IMG/VR virus record: IMGVR_UViG_3300048587_000114
Span: 1 to 64,000 of that record
Length of the DNA: 64,000 bases
DNA from: a virus
Direction: 5' to 3' (one strand)
Shown: positions 36,570-44,267 of the stretch, one piece after another
How the letters are laid out: each line of letters begins with the position of its first letter
Position numbering within the stretch: position 1 is the stretch's first letter
The notes under the pieces: model-generated
The model's input: only the letters and a program-made list of their open reading frames with translations
Databases searched by the model: none
Told to the model about the DNA's origin: nothing
Translations under genes and position numbers: made by a program

Positions 36570-36883
36570 TCCAACCCCTTTCGTCGGTGCCACCACCGGT
36601 AGAGTTTCCCGCGCCACCGGTAGTACAACCGCCGATACCACCAGAACGGCTCCACCGGATAGTTCACTCCGCGAATAAGCGCGTTAACAATCGTATCAAA
36701 CGGAACCGTCCGATCAAACTTGACGTATAACACATGCGCGTATTCCGCAAGTGCCACGGCATTCGATACCACATCCGGGTCTGTAATGCCGAGCGCAAGT
36801 GCATAGTCTAGCACGTCCCGATTTCCCCACTGAGGGCCGGGATCACGATGGTCTAGCCAGTCCTGTAGCGAGATGGTTTTCAT
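36563..36883 (-). CDS. Hypothetical protein, Trp/Arg-rich C-terminus
   Basis: 106 aa. Helical N-terminus; the C-terminus is WWYRRLYYRWRGKLYRWWHR, unusually rich in Trp, Tyr and Arg. Such a tail could bind nucleic acid or membranes. It overlaps genes on both sides by four to seven bases. Function unknown. Confidence 0.65.
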   Translation of the reverse strand: MKTISLQDWLDHRDPGPQWGNRDVLDYALALGITDPDVVSNAVALAEYAHVLYVKFDRTVPFDTIVNALIRGVNYPVEPFWWYRRLYYRWRGKLYRWWHRRKGLEW

Positions 36884-37284
36884 TCATCCTCCACAAGTCC
36901 GAAGTTCTGCACAATCGCATTTGCGATTTCCTCAAAGCTGTAGTCCGTATCATCCGATAGTTCCAGCACCGATACAAACGTGTAATTGAAGTGCTCATCG
37001 GTATGCCCCACCGGGAACCGAATGTCTTGCGTCAAGCCTACGGACTGTGCTGCGGCCAGCGGAATCAGCGTGGTTTCATGGTCGCCGCACTGATACCGTA
37101 CCCCTCCGGGGTATTCCTTTCGTTCCCATGCGGGAAGTTCCCCAAGCTGGATCAAAAGGTCAACCGCAACGCCAAGCGGATCGTACCCGTGGTCGTTCCG
37201 GAGTTGTCCCCGAATCTGCGGGTACGTTCCGGAACGCAGCGCGGTTACGTACCACTTTAAGAATGAGGTATTAGCTCCACCCAT
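36880..37284 (-). CDS. Hypothetical protein
   Basis: 134 aa from ATG at 37284 (CGGAGC upstream). Mixed alpha/beta (NTSFLKWYVTALRSGTYPQI, DDTDYSFEEIANAIVQNFGL), resembling small cytoplasmic phage early proteins. It overlaps the 44-aa membrane gene at its start. Confidence 0.6.
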   Translation of the reverse strand: MGGANTSFLKWYVTALRSGTYPQIRGQLRNDHGYDPLGVAVDLLIQLGELPAWERKEYPGGVRYQCGDHETTLIPLAAAQSVGLTQDIRFPVGHTDEHFNYTFVSVLELSDDTDYSFEEIANAIVQNFGLVEDE

Positions 37285-37405
37285 AACTTGCTCCGAGTGC
37301 GAGGAAGAAGCCGATAACAAAGAGGACCAATCCTCCTGCTACAAGCACTATCGCCGCTACAAGCATACCGGCGATGATTTTTCCGATTCGTTCTGCGAGT
37401 GACAT
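37271..37405 (-). CDS. 44-residue single-span membrane protein
   Basis: ATG at 37405, preceded by CAGGAGG, TAA at 37271-37273. MSLAERIGKIIAGM is followed by a hydrophobic run of about 28 residues. The strong ribosome-binding site and tight fit between two genes support it. Function unknown. Confidence 0.6.
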   Translation of the reverse strand: MSLAERIGKIIAGMLVAAIVLVAGGLVLFVIGFFLALGASYGWS

Positions 37406-37408
37406 GAA

Positions 37409-37804
37409 TTATCCTCCTGCCTGTCTACTGAGCGCGGAACGCCCGTGCTCTAGTGCTGTGTCAATGAGGGAGTGGATGGTCTTAGCTTCATTGCCACTCA
37501 GATTCGACAGCACATCATCCAAGTCTCCGAGTTTTGGTTCGTGAAGCAAACTTTGTACCCGGATGGGGGAGTATCCTGCGGCAACAAGCATCCAGTCTCG
37601 CTGCTCTGGATCAGCACCGACACCCTTTGCGAGACGAAGTACAATGTCTCGACTTGGATGTTCGCGTAACCCCCGCTCTAGGTAAGAAATATAGGAGTCG
37701 TCTAGTCCTGCTTCTTCAGCAACTTCAACCTGTGACAAGCCTGCTGCCTGACGCAAGCTATACAAAATCTCTGCGAACGCATTGCGCGTACTCGTATCAG
37801 CCAT
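37409..37804 (-). CDS. XRE-family HTH transcriptional regulator
   Basis: 131 aa from ATG at 37804. The Cro/CI-type HTH is RQAAGLSQVEVAEEAGLDDS with YISYLERGLREHPSRDIVLR, residues 15-65. The C-terminal part is helical and could dimerise. It is a candidate repressor or early regulator. A longer upstream start is possible but lacks a good ribosome-binding site. Confidence 0.85.
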   Translation of the reverse strand: MADTSTRNAFAEILYSLRQAAGLSQVEVAEEAGLDDSYISYLERGLREHPSRDIVLRLAKGVGADPEQRDWMLVAAGYSPIRVQSLLHEPKLGDLDDVLSNLSGNEAKTIHSLIDTALEHGRSALSRQAGG

Positions 37805-37997
37805 GTTGGTCCCTTCGTTTGTCTTTTCCGACGTGCCAGCATCCGCAATAGACACAGGCGTAATGATTAAACGGTCGTCCATGTTTCCGCTCTAGGTCAC
37901 GAACGGCCTTCTTTGCCTCTCGCTCCGTGTAGAACGGGTGCTTACGGTTACATCCCTGATACCGCAACCATTCTTGCGGCGTCATTTGCGCCACCAT
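37797..37997 (-). CDS. Small zinc-binding protein
   Basis: 66 aa. CNRKH near residue 16 and CVYCGCWHVGK near residue 48 could form a CCHC/CCCH zinc knuckle. ATG at 37997 follows AAGGATG. Common type in phage early operons; function unknown. Confidence 0.65.
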   Translation of the reverse strand: MVAQMTPQEWLRYQGCNRKHPFYTEREAKKAVRDLERKHGRPFNHYACVYCGCWHVGKDKRRDQHG

Positions 37998-37999
37998 TG

Positions 38000-38260
38000 T
38001 TACATCCTTTCATAGAGTTCGTTGAACTCTGCTTTCTTCATGGTGCCAACGGCTCCGTCGTCGTACTCAACAACCACCATCCCCGGTTTAATGTCGATGG
38101 ATCGGTCTGTTCCAGTATCGTACAGAAACGGGTATGGCTCATCGTCAAACGAGTGTACCATCCCACACGCCCACTCTAGGAGTGCTTCTCGGTTATCCCC
38201 CGTGTACTCTAGAGCGCGGACAACCGGAACTTGTTTCAGTACGTACGTACCTTCAATCAC
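38000..38260 (-). CDS. Hypothetical protein
   Basis: 86 aa. MIEGTYVLKQVPVVRALEYT then KPGMVVVEYDDGAVGTMKKA resembles the small beta protein at 54210-54440 (PGDWIIENPDGTKEVMSDPVF). The two share the pattern of a start, a V-E-x-x-x-W/Y strand and a P-G-D/M turn. No function known. Confidence 0.6.
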   Translation of the reverse strand: MIEGTYVLKQVPVVRALEYTGDNREALLEWACGMVHSFDDEPYPFLYDTGTDRSIDIKPGMVVVEYDDGAVGTMKKAEFNELYERM

Positions 38261-38469
38261 AACGTTCTCCTTTGTGAGCCAAGCTCCACACGACGATAGT
38301 TAGTTAGTTCAAGGTACTGGTTGTCAATCAGTTCCCATAGCGCGGATCGCGCATCTTGCTCATCGACTCCGCGCTGTTCTGCAAACCAGATGAGTTGTGT
38401 CACCGTAAGCGGCGGGTTAGCGCGTTGAACTGCATTGAGAAGAACTTCGTGTTCTGGATAGAAGGTCAT
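38257..38469 (-). CDS. Winged-helix-like small protein
   Basis: 70 aa. Helix-turn pattern LTVTQLIWFAEQRGVDEQDA, then ALWELIDNQYLELTNYRRVE, resembles a winged HTH. It could bind DNA. Overlaps its neighbours by four bases on both sides. Confidence 0.6.
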   Translation of the reverse strand: MTFYPEHEVLLNAVQRANPPLTVTQLIWFAEQRGVDEQDARSALWELIDNQYLELTNYRRVELGSQRRTL

Positions 38470-38669
38470 CGGTCGTTTCCAATCCGCTCCTGCTCATGCA
38501 GCCACATACTATCCAAGTCCCACCCATTGACGAAGATGCGGCACAGGCGCTTCCAACCGAAGCTGTTTCCATATTTCTTGAATACAGCCTCCACGTCCTC
38601 TTTCGTCTGTGCAGCGTCGAACGCTTGGTAAACCGCATGGAACATGTCGTACGTCAGTTTTGTTGCCAC
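38466..38669 (-). CDS. Hypothetical helical protein
   Basis: 67 aa (DMFHAVYQAFDAAQTKEDVE). Overlaps the next gene by four bases. No motif recognised. Confidence 0.55.
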   Translation of the reverse strand: MATKLTYDMFHAVYQAFDAAQTKEDVEAVFKKYGNSFGWKRLCRIFVNGWDLDSMWLHEQERIGNDR

Positions 38670-38672
38670 GAA

Positions 38673-38927
38673 TCACTCTCCCATCCAGACGTACCATCGC
38701 AGGTACGCATTCTTCATGTCGTCCGTTGCGTCTGCTGGCATAATCCCGTGATCGGCAAAGACCGTCACTTCGGTTTCATCCGCAATGCACACGGTATAGA
38801 GTACAGCTGGATCATTGTCTCCGTACATGCGCCGGTTGAGGACGGAAGTGGACAGGACGACCGCCCACTCCCATCGTCCACCGTAATACACCTGTACCGT
38901 CTCACCGACGTCAAAGACGCGTCCCAT
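38673..38927 (-). CDS. Hypothetical SH3-like protein
   Basis: 84 aa from ATG at 38927, which has GGAGGGTAGG upstream. Beta-rich (VFDVGETVQVYYGGRWEWAV) like a small SH3/KOW-type domain. It overlaps the integrase stop. Function unknown. Confidence 0.55.
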   Translation of the reverse strand: MGRVFDVGETVQVYYGGRWEWAVVLSTSVLNRRMYGDNDPAVLYTVCIADETEVTVFADHGIMPADATDDMKNAYLRWYVWMGE

Positions 38928-38928
38928 C

Positions 38929-39873
38929 CTACCCTCCGAGCGCGGCGTCCATGTGTGCAGCCGCCTGTGTTTTGAGTTCATCGACAACCGCGCCGTAGCG
39001 AACGGTCATGCGGATAGACGTGTGCCCAAGCAACTCCATCAGGGTCTTTTCGCTCACGCCCTTGGAGCGTAGAAGCGTTCCGAACGCGTGCCGGAGTTGG
39101 TGTAGTCCAATCGGGTCAATACCCGCGCTTGTTAGCGCGTCTTGCAGCCCCATGTAGACCGCATGCGGGTCCACAGGCTTGCCAGCTTGCCCTTGAAAGA
39201 TGTACTCCGTCGCGGCTGGCCGAACTCGATTGTGCTCAAACGCGGCGTCGTATAGCTGCCCAAGCGTATCGGCGGCGAGACGTGGTAGCGGTAGTACCCG
39301 GCGAGAAGCCGCCGTCTTAGGCTCTGATACCACAAGTCCGTTTCCGGTGATTCGCTGCACAGCGCGGCTAACTGTAAGAGTTCCTGCACCGAAGTCAATG
39401 TCACCCCATTGGAGCGCACAAACTTCTCCACGTCGAAGTCCGAGGGAAAGCATGAGGATGTAGATTGGTTCATACTTGGTACCCTCTACCGCGTTCAGCA
39501 ACGCCTGTGCATCGGTTGCCGTCGTCGCCTTGATCGTGGTGTTCGGAACACGCGGCATGCTGACACGCTTCGCCACGTTAACCGGAAGTTCGCCGTACTC
39601 AACCGCTTGATCCAAGGCTTGCCGGAGAATAATCTGCGTTAAGCGGATGGTTCCCGCCGACAATCCCTTGTGATGCTGAAGCACCATAATCTGCCCGACG
39701 TCGTTCGGGCGAAGCTCACCGAGTTTCTTGGTTCCGATCACCGGAATGATGTAGCTGCGAATGTGCTGACGGTAGTTTGCAGCCGTTCGCGGACGGAGAC
39801 TGTGCGCGTGCAAGTCCATCCATTCGTTCATGTACTGAGCCACCGTCATGTTCTCAGTCATCAGTGCGTCCAA
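38929..39873 (-). CDS. int: Tyrosine recombinase / integrase
   Basis: 314 aa from TTG at 39873 (CCGGAGGGGG upstream); an in-frame ATG lies at 39861. The N-terminal SAM-like core-binding domain (residues 5-95) is followed by the catalytic domain. It has Arg in LGLRRGEV, Lys in EPKTAASRR, HxxR in HQLRHAF, His in LGHTS and Tyr in TVRYGAVV. It would integrate or excise the genome. No excisionase is recognisable nearby. Confidence 0.9.
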   Translation of the reverse strand: MDALMTENMTVAQYMNEWMDLHAHSLRPRTAANYRQHIRSYIIPVIGTKKLGELRPNDVGQIMVLQHHKGLSAGTIRLTQIILRQALDQAVEYGELPVNVAKRVSMPRVPNTTIKATTATDAQALLNAVEGTKYEPIYILMLSLGLRRGEVCALQWGDIDFGAGTLTVSRAVQRITGNGLVVSEPKTAASRRVLPLPRLAADTLGQLYDAAFEHNRVRPAATEYIFQGQAGKPVDPHAVYMGLQDALTSAGIDPIGLHQLRHAFGTLLRSKGVSEKTLMELLGHTSIRMTVRYGAVVDELKTQAAAHMDAALGG

Positions 39874-40084
39874 AGTAGAACACCCCCTCCGGTACGATGC
39901 TATCCTGAACCACAGTCAATTCAGGACTACATGTAGTATACACCGTACCCGGAGAAATGACAAGGGCTGTCGGCGGCAATCCGTGGATTTCCTCATAGAT
40001 TGCCTCACCGATACGGATGGTTTCGTCCGGAGTTTCTTTTTTCGTCCGTCGCTGAATCATCAGGTAAGGAATTGTCAGGTTCAT
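39854..40084 (-). CDS. Hypothetical protein
   Basis: 76 aa from ATG at 40084 (GGAGAGGACG upstream). MNLTIPYLMIQRRTKKETPD, ending GVFYFGRTDD. It contains the integrase promoter and overlaps the integrase start by 20 nt. Confidence 0.6.
   Translation of the reverse strand: MNLTIPYLMIQRRTKKETPDETIRIGEAIYEEIHGLPPTALVISPGTVYTTCSPELTVVQDSIVPEGVFYFGRTDD
39904..39963 (-). promoter_or_regulatory. Integrase promoter with operator-like palindrome
   Basis: Minus-strand TTGTCA (39963-39958) and TATACT (39940-39935), spacer 17 nt. Immediately downstream is CCTGAA...TTCAGG (39904-39909 and 39920-39925), an inverted repeat at the expected start site. Both lie inside the coding region of the 39854-40084 gene, so the integrase can be transcribed alone. 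Regulation by the XRE protein is only a guess. Confidence 0.6.
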
Positions 40085-40425
40085 GTTGCGTCCTCTCCGA
40101 ACAACATGGCTACGAGTCGTGTGCGTTCGTTCTGCACACGCTCCCACTCGTCGCGGCACGGAAAGTCACCCGGAGGGGTTGCCGTACACACGCCGTACGC
40201 ATGCTCTGCTTCGTGCAGTACGTCAAGCTGTCGCTCAACACGATCTTTAAATGCAGGATCGTCCAAGGTAGGTAGTGCCTGCAAAAACTCAATATACCCC
40301 ATACGATGCCGGTATGCTGCGGCACGCGTCGTTGGAGTTACCTTTGTATGGTTTATAACAGCGGTAAGTGATTCGATTCGCTTCGTGACATGCTCGGTAA
40401 TCCGTTTCTTGGTAAATACGCTCAT
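40081..40425 (-). CDS. Hypothetical helical protein
   Basis: 114 aa from ATG at 40425 after AGGAGG. Helical, with many Arg and Glu (RVERQLDVLHEAEHAYGVCT). It lies just downstream of rtcB and probably shares its transcript. No motif recognised. Confidence 0.6.
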   Translation of the reverse strand: MSVFTKKRITEHVTKRIESLTAVINHTKVTPTTRAAAYRHRMGYIEFLQALPTLDDPAFKDRVERQLDVLHEAEHAYGVCTATPPGDFPCRDEWERVQNERTRLVAMLFGEDAT

Positions 40426-40455
40426 AGCTCCCTCCTAGCGAGTAGGGGTTTCCCC

Positions 40456-41655
40456 CTACTCTGCCGCCCGTGTTTGTCCCTTGACCGTCATAATCGGTGT
40501 ATACGTGTCGGCCACATACACCAAGTCCTCTTGCAAGGCGATTACCCGGTCAATGTCCTTATATGCGCCCGGTGCCTCATCAACGTATTCCAATCCCGCC
40601 TGTGAGTACGTCCCCGCAAGCGATGCCTGAAACTCGTTAATCGTGATCGAACGCTTTGCTTCACCACGGCTCATGGTCCGTCCCGCGCCGTGTGAGCACG
40701 ACTCAAAGCTATCGGTATTTCCCTTACCGATCACCTTGTAGCTCTTGGAACCCATGCTCCCCGGAATCAAGCCGATTTCAGAGAACCGCGCACTGGTCGC
40801 ACCCTTTCGGTGCAGCACCATATCGCCGTCCAATTGTGCGTAGTTGTGTGGCGTGTCGTGAATAGTGGACTGACTGAGCACACTGGTGATGCCCCGTTCC
40901 TGAAGCACATCCGCAAATGCTGACAGAACCGCCGTCATCATACGCTCTCGGTTGAGTCGCGCATAATCAATGGCCCATTGCATATCGTGCAGATAGTTCT
41001 GTCCTTCAACCGTTTCCAGCGACAAGTGTGCGAGGTCACGCGGTACACGGGTCTTTGTCTGCGTTACAAATTGCTCTGCCTGCTGGTTGTAGTGGTTGGC
41101 GATCCGAAGCCCGATGTGTCTGGAACCAGAGTGCAGCATGAACCCAATGAAGCCACGGTCGTTTACCTGTGCTTCAATAAAGTGGTTGCCACCACCAAGG
41201 GTACCGATCTGGTACGCCCCCTTCGTGTCCACAAGTTCTTGCAATTCCCGCGCTCGGAGCGGTTCTAGCTTCAAGTGTCCGAGTGTGTGCGGATACTTGT
41301 GCGCGTTGAATCCCATCGGTACGGCACGCCGTACCTTCGTTGCCCACGCCTGCCAGAAGTCCGCGTTCATCGCCTCACGGTCGAACGGCATGGTCGTTTG
41401 CGCGTGGCGCATACCACACCCAATGTCCACGCCAACCGCGTTCGGGATAACGGCCAACTCGGTCGGCAACACACAGCCGATGGTTACTCCGACGCCAAGG
41501 TGACAGTCAGGCATAACGGCAATGTGCGGACCAAGAGCCGGATGCCCCGCTGCGGCCATAAGCTGACTCATCGCCTGCGGTTCCATCTCATCCAACGGAA
41601 GCCAGCTACGAATCTCACGCCCGTTTCCACCAAGAAAGGTTGTATAGGTTCCCAT
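40456..41655 (-). CDS. rtcB: RNA-splicing ligase RtcB
   Basis: 399 aa, close to bacterial RtcB length. Motifs include DCHLGVGVTIGCVLPT, VGVDIGCGMRHA, GTLGGGNHFIE, HSGSRHIGLRIA, HDTPHNYAQ and CSHGAGRTMSR, whose His is the residue that becomes guanylylated. Metal-site Asp, Cys and His residues are in place. RtcB joins 2',3'-cyclic-phosphate or 3'-phosphate RNA ends to 5'-OH ends. With a large tRNA array in the same phage, repair of cleaved tRNAs is likely. Confidence 0.95.
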   Translation of the reverse strand: MGTYTTFLGGNGREIRSWLPLDEMEPQAMSQLMAAAGHPALGPHIAVMPDCHLGVGVTIGCVLPTELAVIPNAVGVDIGCGMRHAQTTMPFDREAMNADFWQAWATKVRRAVPMGFNAHKYPHTLGHLKLEPLRARELQELVDTKGAYQIGTLGGGNHFIEAQVNDRGFIGFMLHSGSRHIGLRIANHYNQQAEQFVTQTKTRVPRDLAHLSLETVEGQNYLHDMQWAIDYARLNRERMMTAVLSAFADVLQERGITSVLSQSTIHDTPHNYAQLDGDMVLHRKGATSARFSEIGLIPGSMGSKSYKVIGKGNTDSFESCSHGAGRTMSRGEAKRSITINEFQASLAGTYSQAGLEYVDEAPGAYKDIDRVIALQEDLVYVADTYTPIMTVKGQTRAAE

Positions 41656-41656
41656 G

Positions 41657-42025
41657 TTATTTCACGTCCTTGTAGGTGTCTCCGGCCAGAATACCGTAAA
41701 TCGTTTTTGGATTTGCGTTGTACTTCTGGCAGAGTTCTTTAACGTACTTCACACTGGACCGTCCAGTGCTGCGAATGTCCCTGATTTCGTCATCGGTAAA
41801 CCGACGATAGAGGCTCCGTTGCCCTTTCTTGAATTGAATACCAAGCTCTCCCAACTTTGCGCGTTGGCGGTCGTGCCAGCAATCAAGGCACCGGAACCCC
41901 ACCGTGATGAAGGTTCCACAGTCATAGCAGGTTTTTAAGTGTCCGGTTGGCCGAACGTTCCGTTGCAAGAGGGGACTATCCTCATCAATCGGTTCCTGAT
42001 CCAGTGCTGTGACGTTAAAACTCAT
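41657..42025 (-). CDS. Zinc-finger plus HTH DNA-binding protein
   Basis: 122 aa. CYDCGTFITVGFRCLDCWHD (residues 33-52) forms a CxxC...CxxC finger. FTDDEIRDIRSTGRSSVKYV, then CQKYNANPKTIYGILAGDTY, is an HTH of the kind found beside homing endonucleases. It may be the DNA-binding half of a lost HNH protein, or a regulator. Confidence 0.65.
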   Translation of the reverse strand: MSFNVTALDQEPIDEDSPLLQRNVRPTGHLKTCYDCGTFITVGFRCLDCWHDRQRAKLGELGIQFKKGQRSLYRRFTDDEIRDIRSTGRSSVKYVKELCQKYNANPKTIYGILAGDTYKDVK

Positions 42026-42303
42026 CTCCGTAGCTCCACATCTGACGGGGTAAGTTCCCGCCCTTGTAGTTGCTCAATGGTTTTCACCATTGACCGCTTC
42101 ACGCTAAACCCAATGTGCTCACGCACCGTAATCCACGCTCCGTCACGCCGTTTAAACTGCAACCGAACACGGGTCTTACGTGCGTCCTTCCCGTTCTGGT
42201 GCTCGTAGCCGTAGGTTTCAATGTCGAACCGCATCCACGGTCTGTTTTGCACCCACGCTTTTGCCAGCCGGTACTTTGCGTCTCGTTTCTGCTCGTTCGT
42301 CAT
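42022..42303 (-). CDS. Small basic hypothetical protein
   Basis: 93 aa, rich in Arg and Lys (WMRFDIETYGYEHQNGKDAR). Overlaps the zinc/HTH gene by four bases. Possibly a nucleic-acid-binding protein. Confidence 0.55.
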   Translation of the reverse strand: MTNEQKRDAKYRLAKAWVQNRPWMRFDIETYGYEHQNGKDARKTRVRLQFKRRDGAWITVREHIGFSVKRSMVKTIEQLQGRELTPSDVELRR

Positions 42304-42311
42304 CGCGCCTC

Positions 42312-42836
42312 CTAGTCGGCTACTGTCCGTTCAAAGTCATAGTACGCAAGCGGTTTCGCGTACATCATTTGCTCCCACCACACCGGTTTGACGTTCATCA
42401 TCCGATCTTGGAGCGCCTGCCAGTCATCTTGTGTGACCGGTTCAAGGTCATTTACTTTCGGAAATATTTCGTCGCCGCGCTCGGGGTACTGATCCTGAAA
42501 GAGCAACCGCCCTCCGAAGAATTGTCCAACGGTACGCAGGACTGCAACCGTCCCCGGTGTGGAGCGTCCGAAGATACCGCGCCCTCCAAGGTCCATCTCA
42601 TATGAGAAGAACAGTGGTTGCTGGACGGTAAGCGTATCGAACTCCCACCGGGTTAGCTCCGGAAAGTTGTGATCCACAAAATGCGTTCGCGCTCCGTGGA
42701 CACTGACAAGTCGTTGCTGGTTGCGTAACGGGCCGCGCTCTGGTGGACACCCAAGCGCAATGCCCGTCACGGTCTGTACCCAATGGTACCGCGCCTCAAT
42801 AGGCAGATAGAGTTCCGCGCATACGGTCGCTGGCAT
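42312..42836 (-). CDS. Hypothetical protein
   Basis: 174 aa, alpha/beta with many aromatic residues (TRWEFDTLTVQQPLFFSYEM, GTVAVLRTVGQFFGGRLLFQ). It overlaps the peptidase stop by one base. Length and conserved-looking character suggest a folded enzyme, but no catalytic motif was recognised. Confidence 0.6.
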   Translation of the reverse strand: MPATVCAELYLPIEARYHWVQTVTGIALGCPPERGPLRNQQRLVSVHGARTHFVDHNFPELTRWEFDTLTVQQPLFFSYEMDLGGRGIFGRSTPGTVAVLRTVGQFFGGRLLFQDQYPERGDEIFPKVNDLEPVTQDDWQALQDRMMNVKPVWWEQMMYAKPLAYYDFERTVAD

Positions 42837-44092
42837 CAGGCACCTACCCGAATCCGCGCACGCTGCTGCTTTGACGAAGCGACGGATGCAACCGCCGTCC
42901 GTGCGACGGCTCTCGCCTCACCCTCATAGAGTTGGCATACCATGCAGAAGTATTCTTCCTCTGCGGTATCCCACATCATGTTAATGTTGGTGTCGCACAG
43001 CGGACAAGCCGGATCAATCACCGAACCCATTGCCGTCTCATCGTCGGAACCACCACGCAGGTAGGCCGCAATATCCTCTTTCGTGTATTCCTCAGACTCA
43101 CCCTCACCGGTCACTTCGTAGAAGCTGCCGTCTAGGTACGCTTCGGTTGCGGCTCGTTTCTTCTCCATGTAGTCGTCAAACGACTCATAGAGTACGCCGT
43201 TAATAGTAACGCTTGATCGGCCAGTAGCAACTGCTTTAGTTCCGGCTGTTTCGGTGGACTCGTACTTGTCCCGGCTGTAGTAGGAACCGTACCCGTAGTT
43301 GTAGCTGGAAACGTACCGGCCACGACTTTTCTTGTCGGTATCGGTGTGAAACCATTGCTGATCGGCAAGGTTCTCGCAAATCTCCGTAAAGAGTCCGAGT
43401 GTTGCCGCCACATCCTGAATCGACACCATCTCCTTCGATGAGTGTGCGTTGTAGTACCCACAGGAAACGTTCGCACAGGCAATCGGAAGCCCGTTGTTCT
43501 TCAACTGGATTACATCGGAGATGGAACCCCAATCGTAGGACTTGTATCCATAAACGGACAGGTACGGTGCAATCGCTTCTTCGAACTCATCTCCGAACAG
43601 TTCTGTTCCCGCTCCTACCCGAATGAAGTCACTGTTCCCGTTGCGGTCCCCTTGGAGCACGAAGGAACAGTCCACGAAGAAGTCCATGTCGGCCTCTCGG
43701 GAACCGACACACCCGATTTCCTCATCTCGGAAGAACACAGCCTTTGCAGCCGGAAGTGTGTTCAAAAGCGAAAGCGCAAGGAAGATACCTACCTTGTCAT
43801 CGCCGCCTACGCCGGTCGTGTCCATGTTCTTCGGGTCAATGGCGAAGATAAGGTCATCGGCAACCACGACCTTATACTGGTTCTTGGCCTTGATCCGGTG
43901 TACCGTGTCCGTGTGGGCCACGATGCACGGGAAGATTGCCGCGTCCCCCTTGGTCGCGTAGATGTTTCCATCCTTCACCACCGTGCGAACGCCCATGTCC
44001 GCACACTTGGAGAGAATGAATTGGTTCATGCGTTGGGTATCACGCGAATGGCTCTGAACCCTGAGCGTTTTGAGTAGCAGTCCTGTGTCCAA
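42836..44092 (-). CDS. M20-family-type metallopeptidase with C-terminal zinc ribbon
   Basis: 418 aa, starting at TTG 44092 with AAAGGA upstream. IVAHTDTVH near residue 56, TTGVGGDDKVGIF near residue 85 and FFRDEEIGCVGS near residue 118 give the usual His-x-Asp, Asp and Glu-Glu metal and base residues of peptidase T/M20 enzymes. A C-terminal ribbon CPLCDTNINM...CMVCQ near residues 370-392 is unusual for the family. Substrate unknown. Confidence 0.75.
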   Translation of the reverse strand: MDTGLLLKTLRVQSHSRDTQRMNQFILSKCADMGVRTVVKDGNIYATKGDAAIFPCIVAHTDTVHRIKAKNQYKVVVADDLIFAIDPKNMDTTGVGGDDKVGIFLALSLLNTLPAAKAVFFRDEEIGCVGSREADMDFFVDCSFVLQGDRNGNSDFIRVGAGTELFGDEFEEAIAPYLSVYGYKSYDWGSISDVIQLKNNGLPIACANVSCGYYNAHSSKEMVSIQDVAATLGLFTEICENLADQQWFHTDTDKKSRGRYVSSYNYGYGSYYSRDKYESTETAGTKAVATGRSSVTINGVLYESFDDYMEKKRAATEAYLDGSFYEVTGEGESEEYTKEDIAAYLRGGSDDETAMGSVIDPACPLCDTNINMMWDTAEEEYFCMVCQLYEGEARAVARTAVASVASSKQQRARIRVGA

Positions 44093-44121
44093 TGCTTGTC
44101 CTTTCTCCTGACTAGGATTCA

Positions 44122-44150
44122 AGTATACCACGTCCCCCTCGTACGTGCAA
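44122..44150 (-). promoter_or_regulatory. Promoter upstream of the peptidase gene
   Basis: Minus-strand TTGCAC (44150-44145) and TATACT (44127-44122), spacer 17 nt. It lies in a 175-nt gap (44093-44267) that holds no other gene and no clear terminator. Confidence 0.75.
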
Positions 44151-44267
44151 GGGGCTTTGGCAAGTTGTGCTCGGGATAACCCACCGGGGTACAGGTTTTT
44201 AGACCGTCCCCGGCGAGTTGCCCTTCCCGATAGGCTTGGGAACATCACGCCCGTTGCGCGTCCCCGT

